63,192 bases of DNA from Anaerohalosphaeraceae bacterium (GTDB lineage Bacteria; Planctomycetota; Phycisphaerae; Sedimentisphaerales; Anaerohalosphaeraceae): assembly GCA_037479115.1 (NCBI GenBank), contig JBBFLK010000018.1:1-63192 (forward strand). The letters are read 5' to 3'. The position numbers and the translations under genes are program-made. The notes beneath the pieces are model-generated. The model worked only from the letters and a program-made list of their open reading frames with translations, searched no databases and had not been told where the DNA came from. Positions 1 through 7,199 of the stretch are shown here, one piece after another (position 1 is the first letter of the stretch; the number at the start of each line of letters is the position of its first letter).

Positions 1-170
1 CCCTCGCCCAAGTCCCCGTCGTTCCCTCGCAGGCCACCGTCATTCCCGCGCAGGCAGGAATCCAGTTTGGAAGCAGCTGACTGCTCTTTCGGTTTCTTAT
101 TTGATAACTGACCACTGATGACACACGACTGATAACTGATGACTGATGACTGACAACTGATAACTGACAC
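1..170. repeat. Degenerate dispersed repeats at the left edge
   Basis: Positions 39-65 hold a decayed copy of the inverted repeat found three times near 31 kb (ATTCCC arm, short loop, imperfect GGGAAT arm). Positions about 105-170 are a degenerate run of short units of the form ACTGATGACTG / ACTGATAACTG. No coding sequence is credible here. This non-coding stretch lies downstream of the first gene. Confidence 0.55.
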
Positions 171-173
171 CCG

Positions 174-707
174 TCAGAGTTTTCCCGGGGCGGCAATGCG
201 GACGGCCTCCAGAAATTCCTGCGGCTGCTGTGTGCCGATGAGAATCCTTTTGCCGTTTTTCAGTTCCAGCTGGATTCCCTGATTGCCGCGGATGTTATAC
301 GCCGTGCCGGCGCGGCCGAATCGAATTCCCCAGCCGCCGTATTCGAGAATCGGCGAATAGGTCCGCGCATACAACCGTTCAATCTCCTCCCAGGCAATTT
401 GCCGCCGCAAAAACGTCAGCGGCAGGCACACAACCTCTATACCTTCTCTTCTTACGTAGGTGAGCATGCCCCCCGTAGCAAGGAACCCGTCCACTACGGC
501 CGTAAATACCCAGCAAAGCCACAGAAGCCCCATTAAGGTCCCTGACAGAACCCCTTTGAACTGCAGGAAGAGAAGAACTCCTCCAAAAACGACAATCCCT
601 GCCCACAGAGGCACCTGGAGCAGCAGCCCAAACCGCTGCCGTTCTTCAAACAGGGGCATCGACAGCCCTTCCCACGGTTCAGAGCCGGTCGATTTGTCTG
701 TTCCCAT
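174..707 (-). CDS. Small membrane protein with PH-like domain (resembles DUF6141)
   Basis: A protein of about 177 residues. Two hydrophobic segments lie near residues 32-50 and 57-78 and are followed by a basic, beta-rich C-terminal part containing EYGGWGIRFG and a GKRILIGTQ motif, as in bacterial PH-like membrane proteins. The start at 707 is chosen because its ATG overlaps the TAA stop of the upstream glycosidase (TAATG) and a GGGGAAG ribosome site precedes it. A start 39 bases upstream would reach into the glycosidase gene. The overlap implies translational coupling to the GH127 gene. The function is unknown; the family name is from memory and should be treated as tentative. Confidence 0.75.
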   Translation of the reverse strand: MGTDKSTGSEPWEGLSMPLFEERQRFGLLLQVPLWAGIVVFGGVLLFLQFKGVLSGTLMGLLWLCWVFTAVVDGFLATGGMLTYVRREGIEVVCLPLTFLRRQIAWEEIERLYARTYSPILEYGGWGIRFGRAGTAYNIRGNQGIQLELKNGKRILIGTQQPQEFLEAVRIAAPGKL

Positions 708-2707
708 TATTTCTTCCCCACAGCGGTTTCCGTATAAGGAATCCACACCGCCATCGGCCCTTTGCCGCGGTGCGCCCAGGCATAGTACGGAATCGCCTCG
801 AACTTTCGCGGTGTGCGGCGGATTTGCCCGTCTTCGGTTCGGCTGACTTCCGCCGCCGTGCCCCGCAGCACCACCAGCCCGCCCAGCAGGTTCGCCCGAT
901 ACACCGCCTCCAGCGGCGCATCCTTTTCAATCATCACGTTCAGCACCTGTCCGCCTTCGACATCCGGCCACTCCAGACAGTACACCAGCGGCCCGCGCTG
1001 AAAGGCCGTCTTGCCGATGTTGTCTTTAACCCGTTCATCGCAGACAATCCGCCGTATCGGCATCGGCAAATCCAGCATCACCGTATCGCCCGCCTTCCAG
1101 ACCCGGTCGATGACGGCATAGCCCTTCTCCGTTTCCGGCTCTATCGGCTGGCCGTTGACCGCAATCGCCGCGGGCCGCTCCAGCGGTTTTGTAAACGTGT
1201 ACAAAGCCGAAGAGGAGAAGGCATCCGTCGCCCAGTCCGGAATCCGAATCTTCAGCACCATCGGCAGATTATCCGACTCCGGCAGAATCTGCAGGAGCAC
1301 CCGGCCGTCCCACGGAAAATCCGTTTCCTGCAGGATTCGCACGGTCCCGCCGTCGGGCTTGAGCCGGGCTTCCGACTGGCCGAACAGATTCACATATACT
1401 GCTTTGCCTCGCACGGCATACGCATAGCCCGATACAGACGCCAGAAACCGCGTGATATTGCCCGGACAGCAGGCACAGCCGAACCATTCGCTTCGCTCGT
1501 AGTTGCCCGCCGACTCGAGCGGATTGGGGTAAAAGAACCGTTTGCCGTCCAGCGATACGCCCGAAATGACGCTGTTGTACAGGGCCCGCTCCATCACATC
1601 GATATATTTGGATTCGCCGTCCAGCAGAAACATCCGGTGGTTCCAATAGACATTGGCGATATTCGCGCAGGTCTCGCAGTAGGCGCTGGCGTTGGGCAGT
1701 TCGTAATCGTTTCCGAAGGCCTCCCCCTGATGGCGGGCCCCGATGCCGCCGGTCACATACAGTTTTCGGTTGGCCACGTTGTCCCAGAGGGCATGAATCG
1801 CGCGGATAAAGTCTGCATCGCCGGTCAGGGCCGCCACGTCCGCCATCCCGCTGTACATATACCCGGCCCGCACGGCATGTCCGACCGCCTCCGTCTGTTC
1901 CACTACCGGGATGTGCGACTGCATATAGGCATCTTTGTGTCCGGTGCGTCCCCGCTGATTGAGAAACCACCGGGCCTGGCGGAGGTATTTTTCCTCGCCG
2001 GTGACCCGATACAGTTTCACCAGTCCGATTTCAATCTCCTGATGACCGGGGACGCCTTCGTGCCTGCCCGGCCCGAACGTCTCGCAAATCAGGTCGGCGT
2101 TTTTGACGGCGATATCCAGAAAGGTCCGCTTGCCGGTGGCCATGTAATGAGCCACGGCCGCCTCGTACATATGCCCGGCATTGTACAGCTCGTGGCTGGC
2201 GGGCAGATTGTCCCATCGCTCCTTATCATAGCAGCAGGTGATTTGGCGTTTGCCGCCTTCGCGGGCATTGGCCGTATAGGCCGTGTACAGATAGCCGTCC
2301 GGTTCCTGAGCGGCGGCGATATACCCAATCAGCTGGTCCAAATACGCCTCCATTTTCGGGTCCGGCTTGACCATCAGCCCGTACGAGGCCCCCTCAATGA
2401 TTTTGTAAGGGTCGGTGTCGTTAAACCCGAACTCTCCCTCCCAGCGGCCTTCCATCAGTTTGCCGGCAATCTTGAAATTGTCGATGCGGTGCGTCTTTTC
2501 GCACATCTCGAAGGCAAACGGAATCGTCACCGTCCGATTGGTTTCGATCCGCGGCTGCCAGAATCGATCCGTAAACCGCACCTGCGTAAACGGCACCGGC
2601 TGATAGGGATAATCCGCTCCGGCCCAAAGCAGCGGATTTGACAGGACGAACACAAACAAAAAGACAAAGGCGGCAAAGACGGAACGATTCAGACACAGGC
2701 GTTTCAT
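707..2707 (-). CDS. Secreted GH127 (DUF1680) glycosidase, beta-L-arabinofuranosidase type
   Basis: About 666 residues with an N-terminal signal peptide (KRLCLNRS basic region, then a long hydrophobic stretch ending near LLWAGA). Start 2707 is preceded by GGGAGG at good spacing; an in-frame start further upstream lacks this. The body matches GH127. A YCETCA segment near residue 340 and a CACC segment near residue 411 supply the Glu-Cys-Cys-Cys zinc site, and the Glu 16 residues before the ECT-type Glu sits where the acid/base is found in Bifidobacterium HypBA1. The family hydrolyses beta-L-arabinofuranosides; some members act on rhamnogalacturonan II side chains. The exact substrate cannot be read from sequence. 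It is transcribed away from the PPIase gene and coupled to the small PH-like gene. Confidence 0.88.
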   Translation of the reverse strand: MKRLCLNRSVFAAFVFLFVFVLSNPLLWAGADYPYQPVPFTQVRFTDRFWQPRIETNRTVTIPFAFEMCEKTHRIDNFKIAGKLMEGRWEGEFGFNDTDPYKIIEGASYGLMVKPDPKMEAYLDQLIGYIAAAQEPDGYLYTAYTANAREGGKRQITCCYDKERWDNLPASHELYNAGHMYEAAVAHYMATGKRTFLDIAVKNADLICETFGPGRHEGVPGHQEIEIGLVKLYRVTGEEKYLRQARWFLNQRGRTGHKDAYMQSHIPVVEQTEAVGHAVRAGYMYSGMADVAALTGDADFIRAIHALWDNVANRKLYVTGGIGARHQGEAFGNDYELPNASAYCETCANIANVYWNHRMFLLDGESKYIDVMERALYNSVISGVSLDGKRFFYPNPLESAGNYERSEWFGCACCPGNITRFLASVSGYAYAVRGKAVYVNLFGQSEARLKPDGGTVRILQETDFPWDGRVLLQILPESDNLPMVLKIRIPDWATDAFSSSALYTFTKPLERPAAIAVNGQPIEPETEKGYAVIDRVWKAGDTVMLDLPMPIRRIVCDERVKDNIGKTAFQRGPLVYCLEWPDVEGGQVLNVMIEKDAPLEAVYRANLLGGLVVLRGTAAEVSRTEDGQIRRTPRKFEAIPYYAWAHRGKGPMAVWIPYTETAVGKK

Positions 2708-2808
2708 AGAGGCCTCCCAGCAACTCATCTCGGATTTTCGTTTTCGCCTGATGATACCCGATGCCCTCAGGCCGGTCAATCACCGGCTGAGAAAGGGGTT
2801 TTTCTCTT

Positions 2809-2835
2809 TTGCAGGGCCGGCAGGTCCGCTATAAT
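2809..2835 (+). promoter_or_regulatory. Candidate promoter of the PPIase lipoprotein gene
   Basis: A perfect TATAAT lies at 2830-2835 with TTGCAG at 2809-2814; the 15-bp spacing is short. It sits 38 bases before the PPIase start codon, which has AGGAG at 2862-2866. The divergent GH127 gene starts at 2707, so this gap serves both directions. Confidence 0.5.
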
Positions 2836-2873
2836 CGACGGCGAAAAGAAAGGATTGTTTCAGGAGATGTTTT

Positions 2874-4031
2874 ATGGAGCAAACCGCTCGAATCGGTATG
2901 CGGCTGACAGGATTGTGGACGGCCGGGCTGCTTTTGCTGGTCCTCGGCTGCGGCCCCAAAGTCCCGCAGGGAAAGTTCACCCAGGAGCAAATGCTCAATA
3001 TCCCGCTGGCCAACCGCTACAACCTGCCTGCTCCGACCGGCGGAATGACCATCCGGGTCGGCTCCAATACGCTCACATCGGAAGAGATTCTTTCCGTGCC
3101 TCAGCTTCAGGAAGCCCTCGCTCCCTTGGCCAAACGGGGCAATCTGGCCGCCTATGAAGCCCAGGCCATGCCGCTGCTGCGAAGCGTTATCCGTTCCAAA
3201 GTCGCCGACCTGCTCCTATATGAAGAGGCCCGCAAGAACGCTCCCGAAAACATTGATGAGCAGCTGGAGGCCGCCGTCAAAAAGGAAATCGAGCGATTCA
3301 TCGCCGATTACGACAACAATGTCGCGCTGGCAGAGCAGGAACTCAAACGGATGGGAATGGACTGGCGTTCCTTTCAGGAGTACAACAAGAAACTTATCAT
3401 GACCCATTCGTTTATCTCCGCCACGGTGATGGAGGAAAAGAAATTCACCCGCCGCGAACTGCTGGACTATTATGAACAGGTCAAAAACGAGCAGTTTTCC
3501 CGTCCCGGGCGGCTCCAGTTTCAGCTCATTGAACTGGTGCCTTCGAAGCTGACTTCCGAACAGATTCAGGAAGGAGAAACCCCCGAACAGGCCGCCCGCC
3601 GCATCGCACAGGAGATTCTCGAAAAACTTCAGCAGGGCGGCGATTTCGGGGAGCTGGCCAAACAGTTTTCCCACGACCCCCTGGCCTCCGCAGGCGGACT
3701 GTGGGCGCCCGTGACGATGGGAACGGACTCTCTGGCCCGCCCGTATGATAAAATAGAGAAGATTGCAGAGACGATGTCGGTAGGAGAGGTCAGAGGCCCC
3801 CTCGAAGAACAGGGCAGGCTTTTCCTTGTCAAGCTGGTTGCCTTAACACCCCCCGTCTCCAAATCCTTCGACGAGGTCCAGCATATTCTTGAATCTCAGC
3901 TTCAGTTTCAGCATAAGAATCGAAAATACAACGAGTTAGTTGAGAAGGTGATTAAAAGGGCCGATTTTGTCGAGTTAGAGCGATTCGCTGAATTTTGCGC
4001 TAATGAGGCCTACCGGCGGTGGAGCCAATAA
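2874..4031 (+). CDS. SurA/PrsA-type peptidyl-prolyl isomerase lipoprotein
   Basis: 385 residues. The N-terminus has a lipoprotein signal ending LLLLVLGC with the lipidated Cys at residue 26, so export and membrane anchoring are expected. Residues about 45-200 form a helical SurA-like chaperone region (KVADLLLYEEA, FTRRELLDYYEQ). Residues about 209-330 form a parvulin (PPIC) domain with GGDFGELAKQFSHDPLASAGG. Such proteins help fold or chaperone exported proteins, sensible in a genome with so many secreted enzymes. Start 2874 has AGGAG seven bases upstream; an internal Met at residue 9 lacks a ribosome site. It is monocistronic as far as can be seen. Confidence 0.88.
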   Translation: MEQTARIGMRLTGLWTAGLLLLVLGCGPKVPQGKFTQEQMLNIPLANRYNLPAPTGGMTIRVGSNTLTSEEILSVPQLQEALAPLAKRGNLAAYEAQAMPLLRSVIRSKVADLLLYEEARKNAPENIDEQLEAAVKKEIERFIADYDNNVALAEQELKRMGMDWRSFQEYNKKLIMTHSFISATVMEEKKFTRRELLDYYEQVKNEQFSRPGRLQFQLIELVPSKLTSEQIQEGETPEQAARRIAQEILEKLQQGGDFGELAKQFSHDPLASAGGLWAPVTMGTDSLARPYDKIEKIAETMSVGEVRGPLEEQGRLFLVKLVALTPPVSKSFDEVQHILESQLQFQHKNRKYNELVEKVIKRADFVELERFAEFCANEAYRRWSQ

Positions 4032-4133
4032 ACAGGGGAGAAGCCTGGAGAGAACCTCTCGAAAAAACACGGCTCTATTTTTTCATAAGTAATTTATTTT
4101 TCAAGGGGATAAAAAACATCCCACTCGTTTTTG

Positions 4134-4162
4134 TTGTTTTCCGTCCCCCTTTCGGATATACT
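4134..4162 (+). promoter_or_regulatory. Promoter for the 31-residue membrane peptide
   Basis: TTGTTT (4134-4139), 17-bp spacer, TATACT (4157-4162). Transcription would begin near 4169, giving a leader of about 60 bases before the ATG at 4230. Together with the terminator at 4362-4398 this defines a short self-contained transcription unit. Confidence 0.6.
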
Positions 4163-4229
4163 AAGCATTGTAGAAACAGTCATGGCTTCGGTCATGGGGG
4201 AATGAAGACTCTTGTGAAGGGGTTCAGAA

Positions 4230-4325
4230 ATGGCAAGGTTTTATGAGAAGATTTGGCACCCGTTCTTTGCCGGCAAGAAACGCATCCTGATTCTGGCTGC
4301 CGCCGCGTACATTGCGTTGTGCTGA
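4230..4325 (+). CDS. 31-residue single-span membrane peptide
   Basis: A short reading frame starting MARFYEKIWHPFF and ending in a hydrophobic stretch (ILILAAAAYIALC, residues 19-31) before TGA. AAGGGG lies about seven bases before the ATG. The unit has its own well-spaced promoter (4134-4162) and an intrinsic terminator 37 bases after the stop (4362-4398). The peptide has a basic, aromatic N-terminal half (KKR just before the hydrophobic part) and a C-terminal Cys. That layout fits a small membrane protein with the N-terminus inside. I do not recognise the family. Coding is supported by the signals around it rather than by homology, so an alternative reading is a small RNA. Confidence 0.5.
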   Translation: MARFYEKIWHPFFAGKKRILILAAAAYIALC

Positions 4326-4361
4326 ACCGTAAAACCAATTTTTGAAAGGATTTCATTCGAA

Positions 4362-4398
4362 AACGCCGGGGAAAGAACACCGCCCCCCGGCGTTTTTT
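4362..4398 (+). terminator. Intrinsic terminator after the small peptide gene
   Basis: A 10-bp stem (AACGCCGGGG at 4362-4371, CCCCGGCGTT at 4385-4394) is followed by a T run to 4398. Confidence 0.8.
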
Positions 4399-4422
4399 CT
4401 TTCCGAAAGCGCGTAGCTTAAA

Positions 4423-4461
4423 AAAAATCAGGGGCTCCGACCCCGTCAGCCCCTGATTTTT
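4423..4461. terminator. Bidirectional terminator
   Basis: A perfect 14-bp stem, AAAAATCAGGGGCT (4423-4436) with its complement at 4448-4461, has an A run on the left and a T run on the right, so it can act on both strands. The DNA from here to 4914 is AT-rich and carries no gene I can support. Confidence 0.75.
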
Positions 4462-4914
4462 AGGCCTGCGAATAGAAGTTGCAGGCACTGATTTTGGTGT
4501 CTTTTCATTAATAAGTCCGCACAATCCCCGCCTTCATTGATAGGAAAAATTAAAAATTTTTTAAATTCGAAACAGCCGCTGTTTTTCCCTTGAATTTCCA
4601 TTTAAAGTAAAAACCATTTCATAATTTTTTATATGGCTTGTTTTCGGTATTAAAAATGCGGTTTTTTAAGGTTATAAATAGTGTTGAAAAATTATAGGGA
4701 CAATCACCAGTGAATTTCGGATTGACAGCATCCTCTCCACAAATACAATATCATTATGTTGCGGATTGACCGGATTGTAATAGCGGATGACCCACATCAC
4801 AATCATACCACTTAGCGGGGCAACAACCGTCAGGATGTCTTTTTTTATGGATGGAGACCGTTGTCTGTATCTGTCCATTCTGCGAGAATACCGTTGGGAG
4901 GTTCCATTTAAGTT

Positions 4915-6114
4915 ATGTGCAGGTTAAAAGAAATATTCCGGATTATGTCTTTTTATGACCAATGCCGGTGGGAAGAAGCGAATAACTATAATTTTATAAA
5001 CTTCTTTCGGCCGAATTTAGATGCAGACACAAAAATTCTCACACACTGGTTAAGTTATATAACTGACAGACAAATGCCTTTCAAGCGAATATGGGATATA
5101 GGCGGATTTGTCTTTTCTGAAATGGTGTATGAATTGAAAAGAAAGAAAACGTTAGATCTTTTGAATCCTGAAGCTCAAAATTCCTTTATCGAAGAAAATG
5201 GAGGGAAGTTCACTTTTATAAGCCAATCTGCCGCAGGGGAGAATCGGGTTTTAGCTGCTTACGGGGAGTTTCCAGAAAATGAAAGGGTAACGTTCAAGTC
5301 GAGGTTTTTCCCTTCCGACTATATGGCGATACTTTATACGTTGGTGTTTTTGGAAGACTACGGTTACAGTTTTTCTAAATTTATAAAAGAAGTTTATTGC
5401 CGACACAAAGATAAAGCTGATTTTATCAAGCGAATATTATTTTCATTGTCGCTCGTAACGTATGAGGGTATTGGACAACCGAAAAGTAAGAACATAAAAA
5501 AATTTGCTTCTAATGAGCGAAGGGCAAAAGAGAGGAAAGACGAAATAAAAAGGGTTTTGGATAATGCCGGTGAATTTAATAGAAAGTACAGTGAATTTCT
5601 CGAAGGCAGAATCTATAATCAGAAAAGAGCATGGTGCAGTCTGCGAGATTATTTAAAATCTCCTGTACTTAAGGAGTATTTTAGAAAAGCATTAAGGGAA
5701 AGAGGTCTCTGTGACGACGATTTTAAGCGATTATTTTCATACCAAGCACTTACCCAATTGGAATTGCCGGGGGATGTATGGAATAACAATTCCAAATTCA
5801 GGAAATGTATTTTAAGAGATACCGCTTATGAAGATTTGACGAAGGCATTAAATAGAATCTTAAGAGAGTTTTATGACACGAATCATAAAGAGATTGACGG
5901 TTATCCTGAACAGTTCGATATTACCTTTGATTTTGTGCCGAGAATGTGTGAAAAAAACAATTGTACTTTATGCCCTATATATAAACTGGATAATGAAGAG
6001 AATTACTTTAGTAAAATATGCATTCAAGATGAGAGTAAGTTTTGTCCGGTGGCATTGATAAGCTGCAACTATAAGAGCAGTTGTAAAGGGAAAAATAATT
6101 GTAAACTCATTTAA
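4915..6114 (+). CDS. Unrecognised AT-rich gene with a cysteine-rich C-terminus
   Basis: 399 residues, no signal peptide or membrane span. Base composition and codon use (AAA, TTT, TTA) differ sharply from neighbours and suggest acquisition by transfer. The N-terminal region contains ILTHWLSYITDRQMPF and IWDIGGFVFSEMV; the middle is basic and helical. The C-terminal 60 residues hold about nine cysteines, beginning with MCEKNNCTLCP and continuing through CIQDESKFCP and CNYKSSCKGKNNC. This spacing could bind zinc or an Fe-S cluster. GGGAGG lies 13 bases before the ATG at 4915, longer than ideal; an ATG at 4945 is an alternative. It converges on apbE and overlaps it by 8 bases. I do not know its function. 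Confidence 0.75.
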   Translation: MCRLKEIFRIMSFYDQCRWEEANNYNFINFFRPNLDADTKILTHWLSYITDRQMPFKRIWDIGGFVFSEMVYELKRKKTLDLLNPEAQNSFIEENGGKFTFISQSAAGENRVLAAYGEFPENERVTFKSRFFPSDYMAILYTLVFLEDYGYSFSKFIKEVYCRHKDKADFIKRILFSLSLVTYEGIGQPKSKNIKKFASNERRAKERKDEIKRVLDNAGEFNRKYSEFLEGRIYNQKRAWCSLRDYLKSPVLKEYFRKALRERGLCDDDFKRLFSYQALTQLELPGDVWNNNSKFRKCILRDTAYEDLTKALNRILREFYDTNHKEIDGYPEQFDITFDFVPRMCEKNNCTLCPIYKLDNEENYFSKICIQDESKFCPVALISCNYKSSCKGKNNCKLI

Positions 6115-7135
6115 GCAAGTAGGCGGCGGCGCCGGAGGTGAAAATCAGCTCCTCGGGTTTGTCGGCGGCAATCACAATCGCCTCCGCTTCCGGCAGCGAT
6201 TCAATCAAGGCCAGTCCCTTTTCCCGGCCCAGCACACTCACCGCGGTTGATAAGGCGTCGGCCTCCAGAGCGCTGGGGGCCAGAATCGTCACACTGATTA
6301 ACTCGGCGGCCGACTCGCCGGTGGCCGGATTGAGGATATGGCTGAGTCGTTTTCCGCCTTTCTCGATGAATCGGCGGTAATCTCCGCTGGTGGCGACGGC
6401 CAGCTCGTCCAGCCGAATTTTGGCGCTGAGGGCTTCGGCTCTGGGGTTTTGAAGGCCGATGGTCCAGTGTTGGGCGGGCGGCGGAGGCGTCCCAAAACAG
6501 CGGATATTCCCCCCGACATCCGCCATTCCGCCTCGGATTCCCAGCTCTTTCATCGCCCCGATGGCCGCATCCACGGCATAGCCCTTGGCAATTCCTCCCA
6601 AATCCAGCCGCATTCCCTCCGCCTCAAACCGCACGGTCTGCTGGGTCGGATTCAAAATCACTTTTTCATAGCCCACCCGACTCCGGGCCTCCTGAATCTC
6701 TTCCGGCGTCGGCTCGATTCCTGTTTTTTCCATCCGCCGCCAGAGGGCCACGAGCGGTCCGACCGTAATATCAAACGCCCCGTTTGTCAGCCGGCTGTAT
6801 TGTTGGGCCGCACAGAGCACCGCAAACAGGTCCGGGCTGACCGGCACTTCCTGTTCGAATGCTGTTTGGTTTATCTGGGACAGTTCAGAATTCGGATCGC
6901 GGTCATTCATCGTCCGCTGGACGTTTTCGAGGACGTCAAAAGCGACCTGAATGGCCCTGCGTGCGGCTGCCGGGCTGTCAGCCACCGCTGTCACCTGCAC
7001 GACCGTCCCCATCATCAGATGAAATCCGCTGTGTTCGACCGCAGGCGGTTTGTATTGCCGGTGTATCTTCACGGCCGCCGCAGCCATGAGTACACCCAGC
7101 ACGAGTCCAAAAAGAATGTCTAATTTTACTTTCAT
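6107..7135 (-). CDS. apbE: ApbE-type FAD:protein FMN transferase
   Basis: 342 residues. An N-terminal hydrophobic segment (residues about 5-22) acts as export signal or anchor. Hallmarks of ApbE follow: GTVVQV, the LDLGGIAKGYAVD motif, GGNIRCFG, ATSGDYRRF, HILNPATG and the metal-site EADALSTAVSVLG. ApbE uses FAD to attach FMN covalently to a threonine of target flavoproteins such as NqrB/NqrC or RnfG/RnfD outside the cytoplasmic membrane. A sodium-linked redox pump would be a logical client given the predicted Na+ V-ATPase, but no target gene is in this window. The ATG at 7135 is chosen over an in-frame TTG nine bases upstream. It is divergent from the radical SAM gene. Confidence 0.9.
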   Translation of the reverse strand: MKVKLDILFGLVLGVLMAAAAVKIHRQYKPPAVEHSGFHLMMGTVVQVTAVADSPAAARRAIQVAFDVLENVQRTMNDRDPNSELSQINQTAFEQEVPVSPDLFAVLCAAQQYSRLTNGAFDITVGPLVALWRRMEKTGIEPTPEEIQEARSRVGYEKVILNPTQQTVRFEAEGMRLDLGGIAKGYAVDAAIGAMKELGIRGGMADVGGNIRCFGTPPPPAQHWTIGLQNPRAEALSAKIRLDELAVATSGDYRRFIEKGGKRLSHILNPATGESAAELISVTILAPSALEADALSTAVSVLGREKGLALIESLPEAEAIVIAADKPEELIFTSGAAAYLLK

Positions 7136-7149
7136 TGTCGGCAAATCGA

Positions 7150-7177
7150 TTCAAAAAAGGTCGAGATTGTGTATAAT
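7150..7177 (+). promoter_or_regulatory. Promoter giving a nearly leaderless radical SAM mRNA
   Basis: TTCAAA at 7150-7155, 16-bp spacer, perfect TATAAT at 7172-7177. Transcription would start about 7184, three bases before the ATG at 7187. No ribosome binding site precedes that ATG. Confidence 0.5.
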
Positions 7178-7178
7178 A

Positions 7179-7199
7179 GCCGCTCTATGATAGAGCGGC
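7179..7199. promoter_or_regulatory. Perfect 9-bp inverted repeat across the start codon
   Basis: GCCGCTCTA (7179-7187) and TAGAGCGGC (7191-7199) flank a 3-base centre, so the palindrome covers the predicted transcription start and the ATG at 7187-7189. It could be a repressor operator or an RNA hairpin that hides the start codon. Confidence 0.55.

Noticed and set aside
770-2641. 623-codon frame antisense to the GH127 gene
   Set aside because: GC-rich third positions leave the opposite strand open. The sense frame has a signal peptide and catalytic motifs; the antisense frame has neither.
4672-4878. 68-codon frame on the minus strand with one hydrophobic span
   Set aside because: It lies in AT-rich DNA, has no ribosome site and no promoter or terminator arrangement. 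It remains possible but unsupported.
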